Notes under the pieces: model-generated | Told to the model about the DNA's origin: nothing | The model's input: the letters and a program-made list of their open reading frames with translations, nothing else | Database searches by the model: none | Translations under genes and position numbers: made by a program | Source of the DNA: Thalassolituus sp. UBA1087 | GTDB lineage: Bacteria; Pseudomonadota; Gammaproteobacteria; Pseudomonadales; Oceanobacteraceae | NCBI GenBank assembly: GCA_002314145.1 | Contig: DCCG01000034.1 | Span: forward strand, 58,585 to 122,584 | Length of the DNA stretch: 64,000 nucleotides | Direction: 5' to 3' | Part shown: in pieces, positions 27,482 through 36,070 of the stretch | How the letters are laid out: each line of letters begins with the position of its first letter | How positions within the stretch are numbered: the stretch's first letter is position 1

Positions 27482-28720
27482 TCAGCGCATGTACATCAGC
27501 TCACTGATCACAGGGTCCGCGCCGCAGGCAGGGAAGCCAATATTGAAATAGCTGTCATGGTAAGAAAAAACGCTCACCGTACCAGTGGCAATGCCACTGT
27601 GGTCAGCACATAAGGTGATATCGGAGGCAACAACAAAGAGCAATCCATATTGCGGCAGATAAAGTTCGAAACCGGACAGCATTGCCTCTAAGTCCTCGCG
27701 CTCACCATTAAAACGGTAAGTCACGTCATCAGAGCGCAGCAGGTTCTCGTTACTTTTAAAGTGAGAGGCAGGATGATCAGGCGTGGCACTTTCCTGCAGA
27801 CTCTCATCAGCCCAGGCGAATTCTGCTACTCCGCCGGCAGCGGCGTGCCGTCGCAGAGTGAGGCGCCGGGTTTCTGTTCTGCTCTGATGACCGGCGGGTC
27901 CGCTGGAACGGTCAGATATAAGGGTTTCCCGGGTGCTGTCACGGACAGACGTCGCGACCCCGGCGATTGTCAGATCAGAGAAATCACGTTCAGCAGACGT
28001 CGTAAAGGACTCATAATAAAATGACTGACCATCGGCATGGCGCTTTTCGAACCAGCGCTGAACAGTATCCGAATAGCGGCCACTGACGGTTACGGTATCT
28101 CCTTCCGACTGCGTACAGAAGTCATCAAACACATAAATCTGTTCCCACGATGCATCGTTCGTATAACGATCAACATCGTCGTCGTTTTTATTGTTAACAC
28201 CGCTTACCGGCAAGGAATCCGGAGTCCTTCCCTGAACAGTGCCATCTGGTAATTGCGACACGGACGACATCCGGTACTGATAAGTAAACTGACCTCCGCA
28301 GTCGCCATAAAAAGTCACCGGACCGGCGGTATCCGTGGTCGTTGCCGGAGTCAGATCAGCCTGGTTCTGACCGGTTAAATCTGACGCGGTCAGAGACGAA
28401 GCCAGAAGCGCTGCGGAAGCATGACCGGACCGTTCCGCAGTACGCTCATCCACCGCATGCCAGATATCGTCACTGGCCTGATCAATCAGCATGGTCTGCC
28501 ACAATACTCTGACGGCGTCTTCTGCCTGTGCGGCCATGGTGTGGTAGTTACTGGTTTCAGGAAGCGCAAAATCTTCTGTGCCGCGATAGGTCAGATTATT
28601 CAGTGCGGGCGGTTTTTGACTACCATCCCCGCTATCCGGGCTGCCGCCTGAACCACCACCACAGGCAACCAACAGACACGACATCCCCGCCAGGACTGAC
28701 GGCATACGCTTAGGTAACAT
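27482..28720 (-). CDS. Putative lipoprotein, paralogue of the next upstream gene
   Basis: A 412-residue putative lipoprotein: signal MLPKRMPSVLAGMSCLLVAC with lipobox LVAC at about 20, then a Gly/Ser/Asp-rich spacer. No known domain. The blocks FYGDCGGQFTY, DLTIAGVATSV, ELYLPQYGLLFV and the C-terminal PACGADPVISEL have counterparts in the same order in the gene at 28954-30048, so the two are paralogues. The longer frame to 28789 adds 23 residues before the signal and is not preferred; AAGGA precedes the ATG at 28720. Confidence 0.72.
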   Translation of the reverse strand: MLPKRMPSVLAGMSCLLVACGGGSGGSPDSGDGSQKPPALNNLTYRGTEDFALPETSNYHTMAAQAEDAVRVLWQTMLIDQASDDIWHAVDERTAERSGHASAALLASSLTASDLTGQNQADLTPATTTDTAGPVTFYGDCGGQFTYQYRMSSVSQLPDGTVQGRTPDSLPVSGVNNKNDDDVDRYTNDASWEQIYVFDDFCTQSEGDTVTVSGRYSDTVQRWFEKRHADGQSFYYESFTTSAERDFSDLTIAGVATSVRDSTRETLISDRSSGPAGHQSRTETRRLTLRRHAAAGGVAEFAWADESLQESATPDHPASHFKSNENLLRSDDVTYRFNGEREDLEAMLSGFELYLPQYGLLFVVASDITLCADHSGIATGTVSVFSYHDSYFNIGFPACGADPVISELMYMR

Positions 28721-28786
28721 GAACAAATTCCTTTTTAACAGCAATAACCACCGCACAAAAAAAACACGGTACAAAGAACATAGCCA

Positions 28787-28822
28787 CAAAAAAAAACGTA
28801 GCCTGCGTTGACAGGCTACGTT
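28787..28822 (-). terminator. Terminator between the paralogous lipoprotein genes
   Basis: Perfect 11-bp stem AACGTAGCCTG / CAGGCTACGTT with a 6-base loop. Read on the minus strand it is followed by a run of T, so it ends the upstream lipoprotein gene (28954-30048) and makes the two paralogues separate transcription units. Confidence 0.85.
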
Positions 28823-28953
28823 CTGATATTAATCACGCCGTGTGGCTGACCGCCATTCAGGCGTCTTATCTATAATCATTTTACGGTCAGATTTCAACGC
28901 TGATAGTTCATTCGCTATACCGGATCATTGGTCTGACCTTGCCGGCAGAATGA

Positions 28954-30048
28954 TCAGTCAGCGGTGCTGACGTCACTGACCTCGGCGTCTGCACCACATT
29001 GATTATAAGTCATTGTAAAGCTGTCATCGCCATTGTAAACAACAGCTTCACCGTCAACAGAACTGATATGTGACGGCTGGGATATACCACAGGGGGAGGA
29101 TTGGCTTACATCGACACCAACCTTGCCGTAATCCGGGATATATATGTCAATATAAGGTAACATCCCATCAACCCGATAGGTTGTATTATTTATCCGGTAC
29201 AGGTTGGTTACTTCCCGGATGTCAGTGTCAGCGTCTTCTTTAACATAGACAGAACCATCCACTACGATCGACTGACCCGAATAGGATATTGTTATATGGC
29301 GTGTCTGATTTTCCTCGAAGTTATTCTCACCGATCTGCTGGCCCGAAACTTCGAAATTACCTGAGATATTGACGTCCACTCCGGCCACAGTCAGTGGTGA
29401 ATAATTGAATTCTTCTACAGCCTGATAGTCATTTTTATAACTGGTATATTGCTGCCCGGGCATGGTATAGGTTGCTTCAGTGGTGTCCGTATAGCGATAG
29501 GTATCTGTACCGGTGAGAGTGACATCCCCATCAGAGCTGACGCAGAGGCTGTCAGCATTGATGCTTGTGGTAACGTCTGAATCAGATATTTCTTCGTATT
29601 GGTCCGGGTTATCAGTATCCGCTTCAACCGTGCGGTGTCCGGAACCCTCAACACTGAATTCTGCAGCGCCCGGGGCATCATTACAGTTGCCATAAACGGT
29701 CACAGAGTCGGAATATGTTTCTTCACTGCCGGATTCACCGGTCAGCGGTGGAAACTCCACCTCCGCATCGTCTGCCTGCTCATAAAGCCCCTGAAATATG
29801 TTACCTGTCACCTGATCACCTGTGTAAAGCACAATACTGCCACCCAGAGCAATCTCGACCTGAGCTGCTAAGTCACCAACCTGTTCATCCGTCAGCTGAC
29901 TAAGATCCACTTCCCCCTCTTCACCAACATAATTCAGTGCACCAGAATCGGAATGAGAAGATGAGCTGCCACCACAGGCGGACAAAGCAACAGTCAGTGA
30001 AAAGGCACCGGCGAAAAGCAATGGCCGGAGCGGAAGTTGAGAAATCAT
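28954..30048 (-). CDS. Putative lipoprotein, paralogue of the next downstream gene
   Basis: A 364-residue putative lipoprotein. It has a signal peptide with lipobox LSAC (MISQLPLRPLLFAGAFSLTV then ALSACGG), an acidic Ser-rich spacer, and a beta-rich acidic body. Shared blocks with its neighbour are VYGNCND, PLTVAGVDVNISG, DIYIPDYGKVGV and NQCGADAEVSDV, including conserved cysteines that may form disulfides. No known family. I use the ATG at 30048, with AGGA upstream; the frame continues to 30144 without support. Confidence 0.72.
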   Translation of the reverse strand: MISQLPLRPLLFAGAFSLTVALSACGGSSSSHSDSGALNYVGEEGEVDLSQLTDEQVGDLAAQVEIALGGSIVLYTGDQVTGNIFQGLYEQADDAEVEFPPLTGESGSEETYSDSVTVYGNCNDAPGAAEFSVEGSGHRTVEADTDNPDQYEEISDSDVTTSINADSLCVSSDGDVTLTGTDTYRYTDTTEATYTMPGQQYTSYKNDYQAVEEFNYSPLTVAGVDVNISGNFEVSGQQIGENNFEENQTRHITISYSGQSIVVDGSVYVKEDADTDIREVTNLYRINNTTYRVDGMLPYIDIYIPDYGKVGVDVSQSSPCGISQPSHISSVDGEAVVYNGDDSFTMTYNQCGADAEVSDVSTAD

Positions 30049-30204
30049 GCGTGAATTCCTTATAAAACAGGCTGGATAAATTGAATACTCTGAGCCGATA
30101 AAGAGGCCAGTCAGTATTAACAATAAAAATAATAACACGAACACACAGAAGCAGAGGAGGAAAAAGGCTTTATCAGGCTGTACTCAGGGACCAATGCGGT
30201 CAGT

Positions 30205-30834
30205 TCATTTATTATTGTTACTGAAATCCAGCGTGACGATATTATCGTTCACAGACATAACCGCCTGTTCAGATTCCAGCCGCATTTTTTCAGCCACCAA
30301 TAACCGGCAACGCTCTGCCAATACTTCTGCCGGGCTGAATGGTCCTTCGCCCCTCAGGCTGCTGTTCAGAGGAAAGGTAAATGCTAACGCCTCATGCTCG
30401 TCCATTGATAAAGGCAGATGTTGCGATGACAGATGTTGCGATGAATAGTGGCGCTCCAGTTTATTCAGCAGTTTATACAATGCACCGGAAGGTCTGGCAT
30501 CAGCGCCTTTGCAGCAGAACTGATCCTCAGCGATGCTCTTTATATACTGACGTAATGGTTTATTGTCGGGCAAACCGATACTGCGGCACATCACAATAAG
30601 ATCGTAACTCATACGTCTGGCAAACAACTCAGGAAAGTACCGAAGATCATGCTGATCCAGACCACAGATCACCATCAGGTAGCGACTGTTCAGCTCCTGT
30701 GCCACCACGCAGATATCGCCACCAATTAACCTACAGGCGGTTTGCCACCGTAATCCGGGATAGGCATGATTCACCGGCTTAATATGCTTATATAAGAACT
30801 TACACAGATAGTTATCAAGTTCGATCTGCACCAT
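30205..30834 (-). CDS. Unknown cytosolic protein downstream of a GST
   Basis: A 209-residue protein without signal peptide or membrane segment. The first half is rich in aromatic, Cys and His residues (DNYLCKFLYKHIKPVNHAYP; DQHDLRYFPELFARRMSYDL). The second half is helical. No family recognised. The ATG at 30834 lies 4 bases after the GST stop, so it is translated from the same message. Its middle holds a duplicated SSQHL caused by a 15-bp tandem repeat at 30415-30444. Confidence 0.6.
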   Translation of the reverse strand: MVQIELDNYLCKFLYKHIKPVNHAYPGLRWQTACRLIGGDICVVAQELNSRYLMVICGLDQHDLRYFPELFARRMSYDLIVMCRSIGLPDNKPLRQYIKSIAEDQFCCKGADARPSGALYKLLNKLERHYSSQHLSSQHLPLSMDEHEALAFTFPLNSSLRGEGPFSPAEVLAERCRLLVAEKMRLESEQAVMSVNDNIVTLDFSNNNK

Positions 30835-30838
30835 GGTT

Positions 30839-31486
30839 TCAGCGCCTGATCTCGCTGAGCATTTTCCCATAGCCTTCTTCTGTCATAACCTGATCAACCG
30901 AGGCACGTGTCAGCATAAGGCGATAGTGTTCCTGACACCTGGACGGCAATGGCAGGCCAATATGTTTTGCCCAGAATTCGGTATAAAAAAGGGCTGCATC
31001 TGCGATAGAAAACTGACCGAAGAGATACCCGCCGCCTTCCAGCCATTCATCTGCCAGCATAAAATATTCACTGACGAGGGTGCGCCCCTGTGCCTGGACC
31101 CGTTCCTGTTCAGCGGGAATTTCTGAGTATTTTTCCGCCGTAAATATTCGGGTAAAGCCCTGGCCATGAATGGTATTAACGACATAATTCAGGACTTCAA
31201 TGGTTTTCAGACGGGTAATAAGATCGTCAGACAACAGAGATTTTTGCGGATAAGCCTGGGCTAACCATAAGCTAATGGATAAAAAATCGGTTAATGCTGT
31301 GCCGTCTTCCAGTACCAGGGTGGGGATCGTGCCTTTCGGATTCAGTCGCCGGTAATCCGCGCTGTGCTGATCGCCCGCCATCAGGTTAACCAGATACACC
31401 TCAAAGACCGGCCCGCATTCCTCCAGCAGGATATGAATGCCTGTGGTACATGACCCCGGGGTCATATAAAACCTGAGATTAGCCAT
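30839..31486 (-). CDS. Glutathione S-transferase family protein
   Basis: A 215-residue GST. The thioredoxin-like N-terminal domain (LRFYMTPGSCTTGIHILLEE) carries the beta/theta-type Ser/Cys region, the cis-proline in KGTIPTLVLEDG and the gamma-glutamyl-binding LTDFLSISLWLAQ. A helical C-terminal domain follows. CAGGAG supports the start. It heads a two-gene unit with an unknown protein. The substrate is unknown. Confidence 0.88.
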   Translation of the reverse strand: MANLRFYMTPGSCTTGIHILLEECGPVFEVYLVNLMAGDQHSADYRRLNPKGTIPTLVLEDGTALTDFLSISLWLAQAYPQKSLLSDDLITRLKTIEVLNYVVNTIHGQGFTRIFTAEKYSEIPAEQERVQAQGRTLVSEYFMLADEWLEGGGYLFGQFSIADAALFYTEFWAKHIGLPLPSRCQEHYRLMLTRASVDQVMTEEGYGKMLSEIRR

Positions 31487-31889
31487 ACTGCTCTCCTGAT
31501 ACGGCGGAAAAACTCAGATAATTGCAAAACCACGGCCACCACAGAGTCCGGCAGGGCCTGGTTCCGCCGCTTTAAAACCCCGCAAAATCAATCAGATAGC
31601 GCGTTATAAGAGATCACCGCTAAAGCCCTGACTGTCGGATAAGTAACAGCGGCCGCCTGAAGCAACACGGCTTGTCGTACTTCCACCACAGGCCGGCCAG
31701 TCAGTGAGGGGACGGTTTTTAAGGGGATGACGTTTCAGATGATGCCTCAGCTGGTGACGTTATCAGTAGCCATCACTGACACTACTTATCGAAAATTCAG
31801 ATAGTTAATTCCCATTTATTCTGATTTTTCGCTACGGCGGTTTGACTATGATTAGCCCACCCTCAGGTAAGACAATATGAAGAACTGCT
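31487..31889. other. Divergent intergenic region, GST / cytochrome b561
   Basis: About 400 bases between divergent genes. It must carry both promoters. I see no small gene, repeat or RNA motif in it. Confidence 0.4.
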
Positions 31890-32453
31890 ATGATGACGGA
31901 AAACACCAACCGCTCCTACACCGCCACCGCCAAGGCCATTCACTGGCTGATGGCATTACTGATATTAGTTGCCAGTGCTATTGGCCTGTATTCCGGCACA
32001 ATGGAATATGGCGCAGATCAGGCATTAAACGAATATAAAGGCAGCCTGATTACACTGCATAAGCAGATTGCCACGCTGACCATTTTTTTAATCGCTTTAC
32101 GTATCGTCTGGCGTATCACACACCGTCCGCCGGCGTTAACCGGCATGAGTCCGGCCATGGTCAAAGCTGCCCACGCCGGGCATCTGCTGCTATATGCACT
32201 GATGGTGATTATTCCTCTGGCGGGCTGGGCACTCAGTTCGTCCGCAGGATATCCGATTCCGGTGGCCGGGCTGTTTAATCTTCCGCCACTGGTCAGCGAG
32301 TCGGAAGAGATTGCCGCCATCGCCGGGGCGGTGCATCGCTGGGGCTCCTGGTTATTTTTAGCAGTCATCGCCGGGCATATCGGCTTTGCCATAAAACATA
32401 AGCTCGTCGATCGGGACGGGACCATGGAATCCATGCTGCCGGGCAAACGCTGA
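31890..32453 (+). CDS. Cytochrome b561
   Basis: A 187-residue four-helix di-haem b membrane protein of the bacterial cytochrome b561 (CybB) family, which passes electrons between ubiquinol/superoxide and the quinone pool. Haem-ligand histidines are visible in AKAIHWLMALLIL, SLITLHKQIATL, AAHAGHLLLYAL and GAVHRWGSWLF. A basic C-terminal tail ends in ESMLPGKR. Two adjacent ATGs start it. Confidence 0.92.
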   Translation: MMTENTNRSYTATAKAIHWLMALLILVASAIGLYSGTMEYGADQALNEYKGSLITLHKQIATLTIFLIALRIVWRITHRPPALTGMSPAMVKAAHAGHLLLYALMVIIPLAGWALSSSAGYPIPVAGLFNLPPLVSESEEIAAIAGAVHRWGSWLFLAVIAGHIGFAIKHKLVDRDGTMESMLPGKR

Positions 32454-32502
32454 GACATACTCCGGCCCTGCTGACGGGGCCGGTTTTACACAGGAAATAG
32501 CC

Positions 32503-33123
32503 GTGACTGAATCCATAATCATCAGCCAGCCACCTCAGGCGGAGCATCTATATCTGTTGTTTCATGGTGTCGGTAGTACGCCACAAAGCATGGAGCCTCT
32601 GGGCCGGTTAATTGCAGCGGAAATTCCGCAGGCGGCCGTTATCAGTGTCTGTGCACCGATGGCGTTCGACCAGGCTGAAAACGGCTATCAATGGTTTTCA
32701 GTTGCCGGTGTCAACGAAGCTAACCGCGAACAACGGGTGCGCCAGGCAATGCCGGATTTCCTCCGTTGCATTCACCGCTGGCAGGAGATTACCGCCAGCA
32801 GCCCGCAGGATACGACCTTGATTGGTTTTTCGCAGGGCGCCATCATGAGTCTCAGCCTCACACAGATGGTCAGTTCCCCGGCAGCGGCGCAGATTATTGC
32901 GTTATCGGGCCGGCTGTGTGGCGCGCAGCATCCCGCCAAAACCGATGCCAGAATTCATATTCTGCACGGCCGTCAGGACCCGGTGATGCCATATTCATTG
33001 GCTGAACAGGCTTTCGCCACATTAAAGAACGCCGGCACAGAGGTGACGCTGGATCTGTTTGACGGTCTGGGCCACAGCATTTCTCCCGCCGAAGCGGCGA
33101 CGCTGCTCAGCTATATCAAATAA
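32503..33123 (+). CDS. ypfH: YpfH-like serine esterase (alpha/beta hydrolase)
   Basis: A 206-residue carboxylesterase/phospholipase-type hydrolase similar to E. coli YpfH. The catalytic triad can be placed as Ser in GFSQGAIM, Asp in HGRQDPVMP and His in LGHSISP. The oxyanion segment is LLFHGVGSTPQ. It uses a GTG start at 32503 with AGGAAA upstream. It lies 50 bases after the cytochrome b561 gene on the same strand and may be co-transcribed. Confidence 0.88.
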   Translation: MTESIIISQPPQAEHLYLLFHGVGSTPQSMEPLGRLIAAEIPQAAVISVCAPMAFDQAENGYQWFSVAGVNEANREQRVRQAMPDFLRCIHRWQEITASSPQDTTLIGFSQGAIMSLSLTQMVSSPAAAQIIALSGRLCGAQHPAKTDARIHILHGRQDPVMPYSLAEQAFATLKNAGTEVTLDLFDGLGHSISPAEAATLLSYIK

Positions 33124-33135
33124 GTTCTGCCGGCG

Positions 33136-33160
33136 TAAAAAAAGGCCGCATCCGCGGCCC
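33136..33160 (-). terminator. Terminator of the SHOCT-protein gene
   Basis: Stem GGCCGC / GCGGCC with a 4-base loop, followed on the minus strand by a run of seven T. It lies just past the stop of the minus-strand SHOCT gene and may also act on the convergent esterase. Confidence 0.75.
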
Positions 33161-33182
33161 GTTATCTCTCAGCAGACAGATT

Positions 33183-33650
33183 TCAGATTTCGCTGATAAT
33201 GGCTTTACGTTTCTGCTGATACTCGTCTTCGGTGATCAGCCCTTTATCTTTCAGCTGCTGCAGGTTTTTCAGGCGTTGCTCAAAGTAACCAGCCCCGTGA
33301 GTGTGCTGCTTATGCATGCTTTGCCCGGCTGTTTCTGATTTGAGCCCACAGTCATAATAATCGGCATGAATGCGGGTTGTGGTAATGGTCTTCATACCTG
33401 ATAAAGAAGGCCGTTTACGGCGGCTCTCATCACGATCACCCAGCACCATGGCATCCGCTTTGGCTTCTGCGGCATGCCTGCGGTGCCAGCCCATACACTC
33501 TTCGTCCGGGTCCATACTGGTACTGCTGCAGACATCCTGTTTAACCAGACGACAGGAAGAAGCCTGTCCGGCTTCCAGCAGTTTAACGTCATCGGCGGCC
33601 AGGGCAGCCACGGGTGAAAGTAACAGTATCAGGGCACAGGTTCTGATCAT
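33183..33650 (-). CDS. Exported protein with C-terminal SHOCT domain
   Basis: A 155-residue protein with a signal peptide (MIRTCALILLLSPVAALAAD). The middle contains several Cys (SCRLVKQDVC, DEECMGW, YYDCG). The C-terminal 30 residues, LQQLKDKGLITEDEYQQKRK, are a clear SHOCT (short C-terminal) motif, usually an oligomerisation or interaction element. The rest resembles exported proteins with a DUF4156-like body, but this is uncertain. Function is unknown. Confidence 0.75.
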   Translation of the reverse strand: MIRTCALILLLSPVAALAADDVKLLEAGQASSCRLVKQDVCSSTSMDPDEECMGWHRRHAAEAKADAMVLGDRDESRRKRPSLSGMKTITTTRIHADYYDCGLKSETAGQSMHKQHTHGAGYFEQRLKNLQQLKDKGLITEDEYQQKRKAIISEI

Positions 33651-33802
33651 ATCTTAGTCTCCGGCTCCGATATCTGAGCCATGATGGTATTCACTGAAAA
33701 CACAGAGAATACCGGATTACGCAGTGTCGTGGCACCTGTCAGGATGGATTAACGCGCTCAGCAACAGTGTCTTCCGTGGCTGAATCGACGGCGGGCGGGC
33801 AT

Positions 33803-33842
33803 AAAAAAGCCGGGATGTGTAAACAACACACCCCGGCTTTGT
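33803..33842 (-). terminator. Terminator of the proVWX operon
   Basis: An interrupted stem AAAGCCGGG...TGTG / CACA...CCCCGGCTTT. Read on the minus strand it ends in TTTTTTATG. It lies about 20 bases after the proX stop. Confidence 0.85.
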
Positions 33843-33861
33843 TAAGCAGAATCCGGCAGGC

Positions 33862-34866
33862 TTATTCGGCTGCTTTCATCGCTTCGCTGACCCAGCCGTC
33901 GAAAGTCGCCTGGTTCGCTTTGATCCACAGATCCGCATGGCGCTCAATGTCTTCCACTGAATCTTCGCCATTGGCAATCATCATGTTTTCCGCGTTTACC
34001 GCGTTAATCGGCAGCTTCATGATGCTGAACAGTTTAGCGGCCGCCGGGTTTTCTTCGGCCCACTCTTTATTGGCAACGATGCGTTCGGAGTTGATATCAA
34101 AACCGTAGTTTTTGCCATTTGCCAGCGCCGTGTCTGTGCCATTCGGGTTAGCGGAATATGGTACTTCCAGCCAGACCACGTCTTTACCCGGAACCAGCTT
34201 GCCGGATACCCAGTAAGGCGTCCAGGTGTAGTACAGAACCGGTTCGCCTTCTTTATAACGGGCAATAGTGTCAGAAATAATGGCCGCGTACTGACCCTGG
34301 TTATGACTGATGGAATCACGCAGTTTGAATTCATCCAGCTGATATTCAATCACACCTTCACAACCCCAGCCGGCATTACAGCCTGCGAGGTCAGCTTTGC
34401 CATCGCCATTGGTATCAAACAGTTTGGCCAGCTTCGGATCTTTCAGGTCGGTAATTTTAGTAATGCCGTATTTTTCAGCGGTTTTCTTATCGATCAGATA
34501 ACCCTGGGCAGCACCCTTAATGTATTCACCTTCACGATAGAAAGTGTCGTCGCCACCGGCGTTTTTATACATGGTGTTGTGCAGCGGGAACCAGTTAACC
34601 GTGGTGTAGGTAATATCTCCATTAGAAATCGCGGTGTAGCCGGCACTGTATTCGACTTCTTTAATTTCTTTAACATCGTAGCCGAGTTTTTCCAGCGCTT
34701 TATTGACCACGATGGTCTGGAATTTTTCTTCGGCAATCGGGCTATGGAAAGCCTGCACGCTGACGCCTTCGCCGGGCAGATCTGCGGCGCTGACTGCGCT
34801 GCTCAGCGTTAATGCCAGTGTCGCAACGCCGGATAACATCCCGGCCATCAATGGACTGCGTTTCAT
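33862..34866 (-). CDS. proX: Glycine betaine ABC transporter substrate-binding protein ProX
   Basis: A 334-residue periplasmic binding protein for glycine betaine/proline betaine. A signal peptide (cleaved after AVSAA at about 28) precedes the two-lobe fold. The Trp-rich ligand box residues are in TTVNWFPLHN and YYTWTPYWVSG, and the two cysteines in GCNAGWGCEG match those of E. coli ProX. It is the last gene of proVWX and is separated from proW by 49 bases. Confidence 0.95.
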   Translation of the reverse strand: MKRSPLMAGMLSGVATLALTLSSAVSAADLPGEGVSVQAFHSPIAEEKFQTIVVNKALEKLGYDVKEIKEVEYSAGYTAISNGDITYTTVNWFPLHNTMYKNAGGDDTFYREGEYIKGAAQGYLIDKKTAEKYGITKITDLKDPKLAKLFDTNGDGKADLAGCNAGWGCEGVIEYQLDEFKLRDSISHNQGQYAAIISDTIARYKEGEPVLYYTWTPYWVSGKLVPGKDVVWLEVPYSANPNGTDTALANGKNYGFDINSERIVANKEWAEENPAAAKLFSIMKLPINAVNAENMMIANGEDSVEDIERHADLWIKANQATFDGWVSEAMKAAE

Positions 34867-34915
34867 AACTTTCTCCTGATTCAGCTTTCGAACTAACTTG
34901 GGTTGAACATTGGAT

Positions 34916-36070
34916 TTAAGAGTTTTTAGCAGGCTTGAGTTTCAGCAACAGCGCTGCAGGGCCAGTCTGATACCAGTGGCGTACGCCACGGGCACGGGCA
35001 TCCTGACCTAATGCCTGAGTCAGGCGATCAAGAATAATCGCCAGAATAACAATACCGATACCGCCCACGGCAGCCAGACCGATATCCAGGCGGCCGATGC
35101 CGCGCAGTACCATCAGTCCGAGACCACCCACGGAAATCATAGAAGCAATGACCACCATCGACAGACTCAGCATCAGCGTCTGGTTAACCCCGGCCATAAT
35201 CGTCGGCATGGCCAGTGGTAACTGAACTTTAAACAGCATCTGGCGCGGGCTTGCACCAAACGAAGACGAGGCTTCAATCAGATCTGCCGGCACCTGACGG
35301 ATACCTAAGTTGGTTAAACGGATAACCGGTGGCATGGCAAAAACGATGGTGACCACCACACCCGGCACGTTACCGATACCAAACAACATCACAATGGGCA
35401 CCAGATACACAAACGCCGGCGTGGTCTGCATGGCATCCAGCGTCGGCCGCAATATGCGGTTAAGGCCATCATGCCGGGCCATCAGTATGCCCAGTGGTAA
35501 GCCCAGTAATATGCAGAAGAATACCGATGTCAGCACCAGCGACAGTGTCGTCATGGCTTCACTCCAGGCACCGATAGCGCCCAGAACAAACATACCGATC
35601 GCCGTACTGATGGCCAGACGTCCACCCGCCAGCTGCCAGGCCAGAATGGTGAAAATCGCGATCATCAGTAAAGGCGGTGTTGCGTTCAGCAACAGATCGA
35701 TGGAATTCAGCGTGGCATCAATGGGGACTTTTACCGCTGTAAAGAAAGGACGGAAGTGGTCGACAATCCAGTCAAGCCCGGTGTCGACCCAATCCTGCAG
35801 TGGCACCCAGGCTTCAGGGAACGGATCGGCAAAGGTGAAATCGACGGACTCGCGTACGGAATCATCCTGCAGCCAGCCTTCGGCCTGAAAATTCGATTCC
35901 GATTGTTCTGAATTCCCCCAGGGGTTGGTTTCGGCGTCAATTTCGCCTGCAAAAGGGTTATCCGCATTCGCGTCTGTATTATCTGTCTCAGACTGGCTGG
36001 CAGACGGATTTTCGTTGTTGTCGTTACTGTCTGCCGGGGCCGTTTCAAAGGGATTGGTTTCGTTACTCAT
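34916..36070 (-). CDS. proW: Glycine betaine ABC transporter permease ProW
   Basis: A 384-residue inner-membrane permease. The first about 95 residues are hydrophilic and acidic (rich in Asn, Asp, Glu, Ser), as in ProW but longer. Around seven membrane segments follow, with the ABC-permease EAA loop (DLIEASSSFGASPRQMLFKVQLPLAMP). Its ATG overlaps the proV stop (ATGA), so the genes are translationally coupled. Confidence 0.95.
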   Translation of the reverse strand: MSNETNPFETAPADSNDNNENPSASQSETDNTDANADNPFAGEIDAETNPWGNSEQSESNFQAEGWLQDDSVRESVDFTFADPFPEAWVPLQDWVDTGLDWIVDHFRPFFTAVKVPIDATLNSIDLLLNATPPLLMIAIFTILAWQLAGGRLAISTAIGMFVLGAIGAWSEAMTTLSLVLTSVFFCILLGLPLGILMARHDGLNRILRPTLDAMQTTPAFVYLVPIVMLFGIGNVPGVVVTIVFAMPPVIRLTNLGIRQVPADLIEASSSFGASPRQMLFKVQLPLAMPTIMAGVNQTLMLSLSMVVIASMISVGGLGLMVLRGIGRLDIGLAAVGGIGIVILAIILDRLTQALGQDARARGVRHWYQTGPAALLLKLKPAKNS

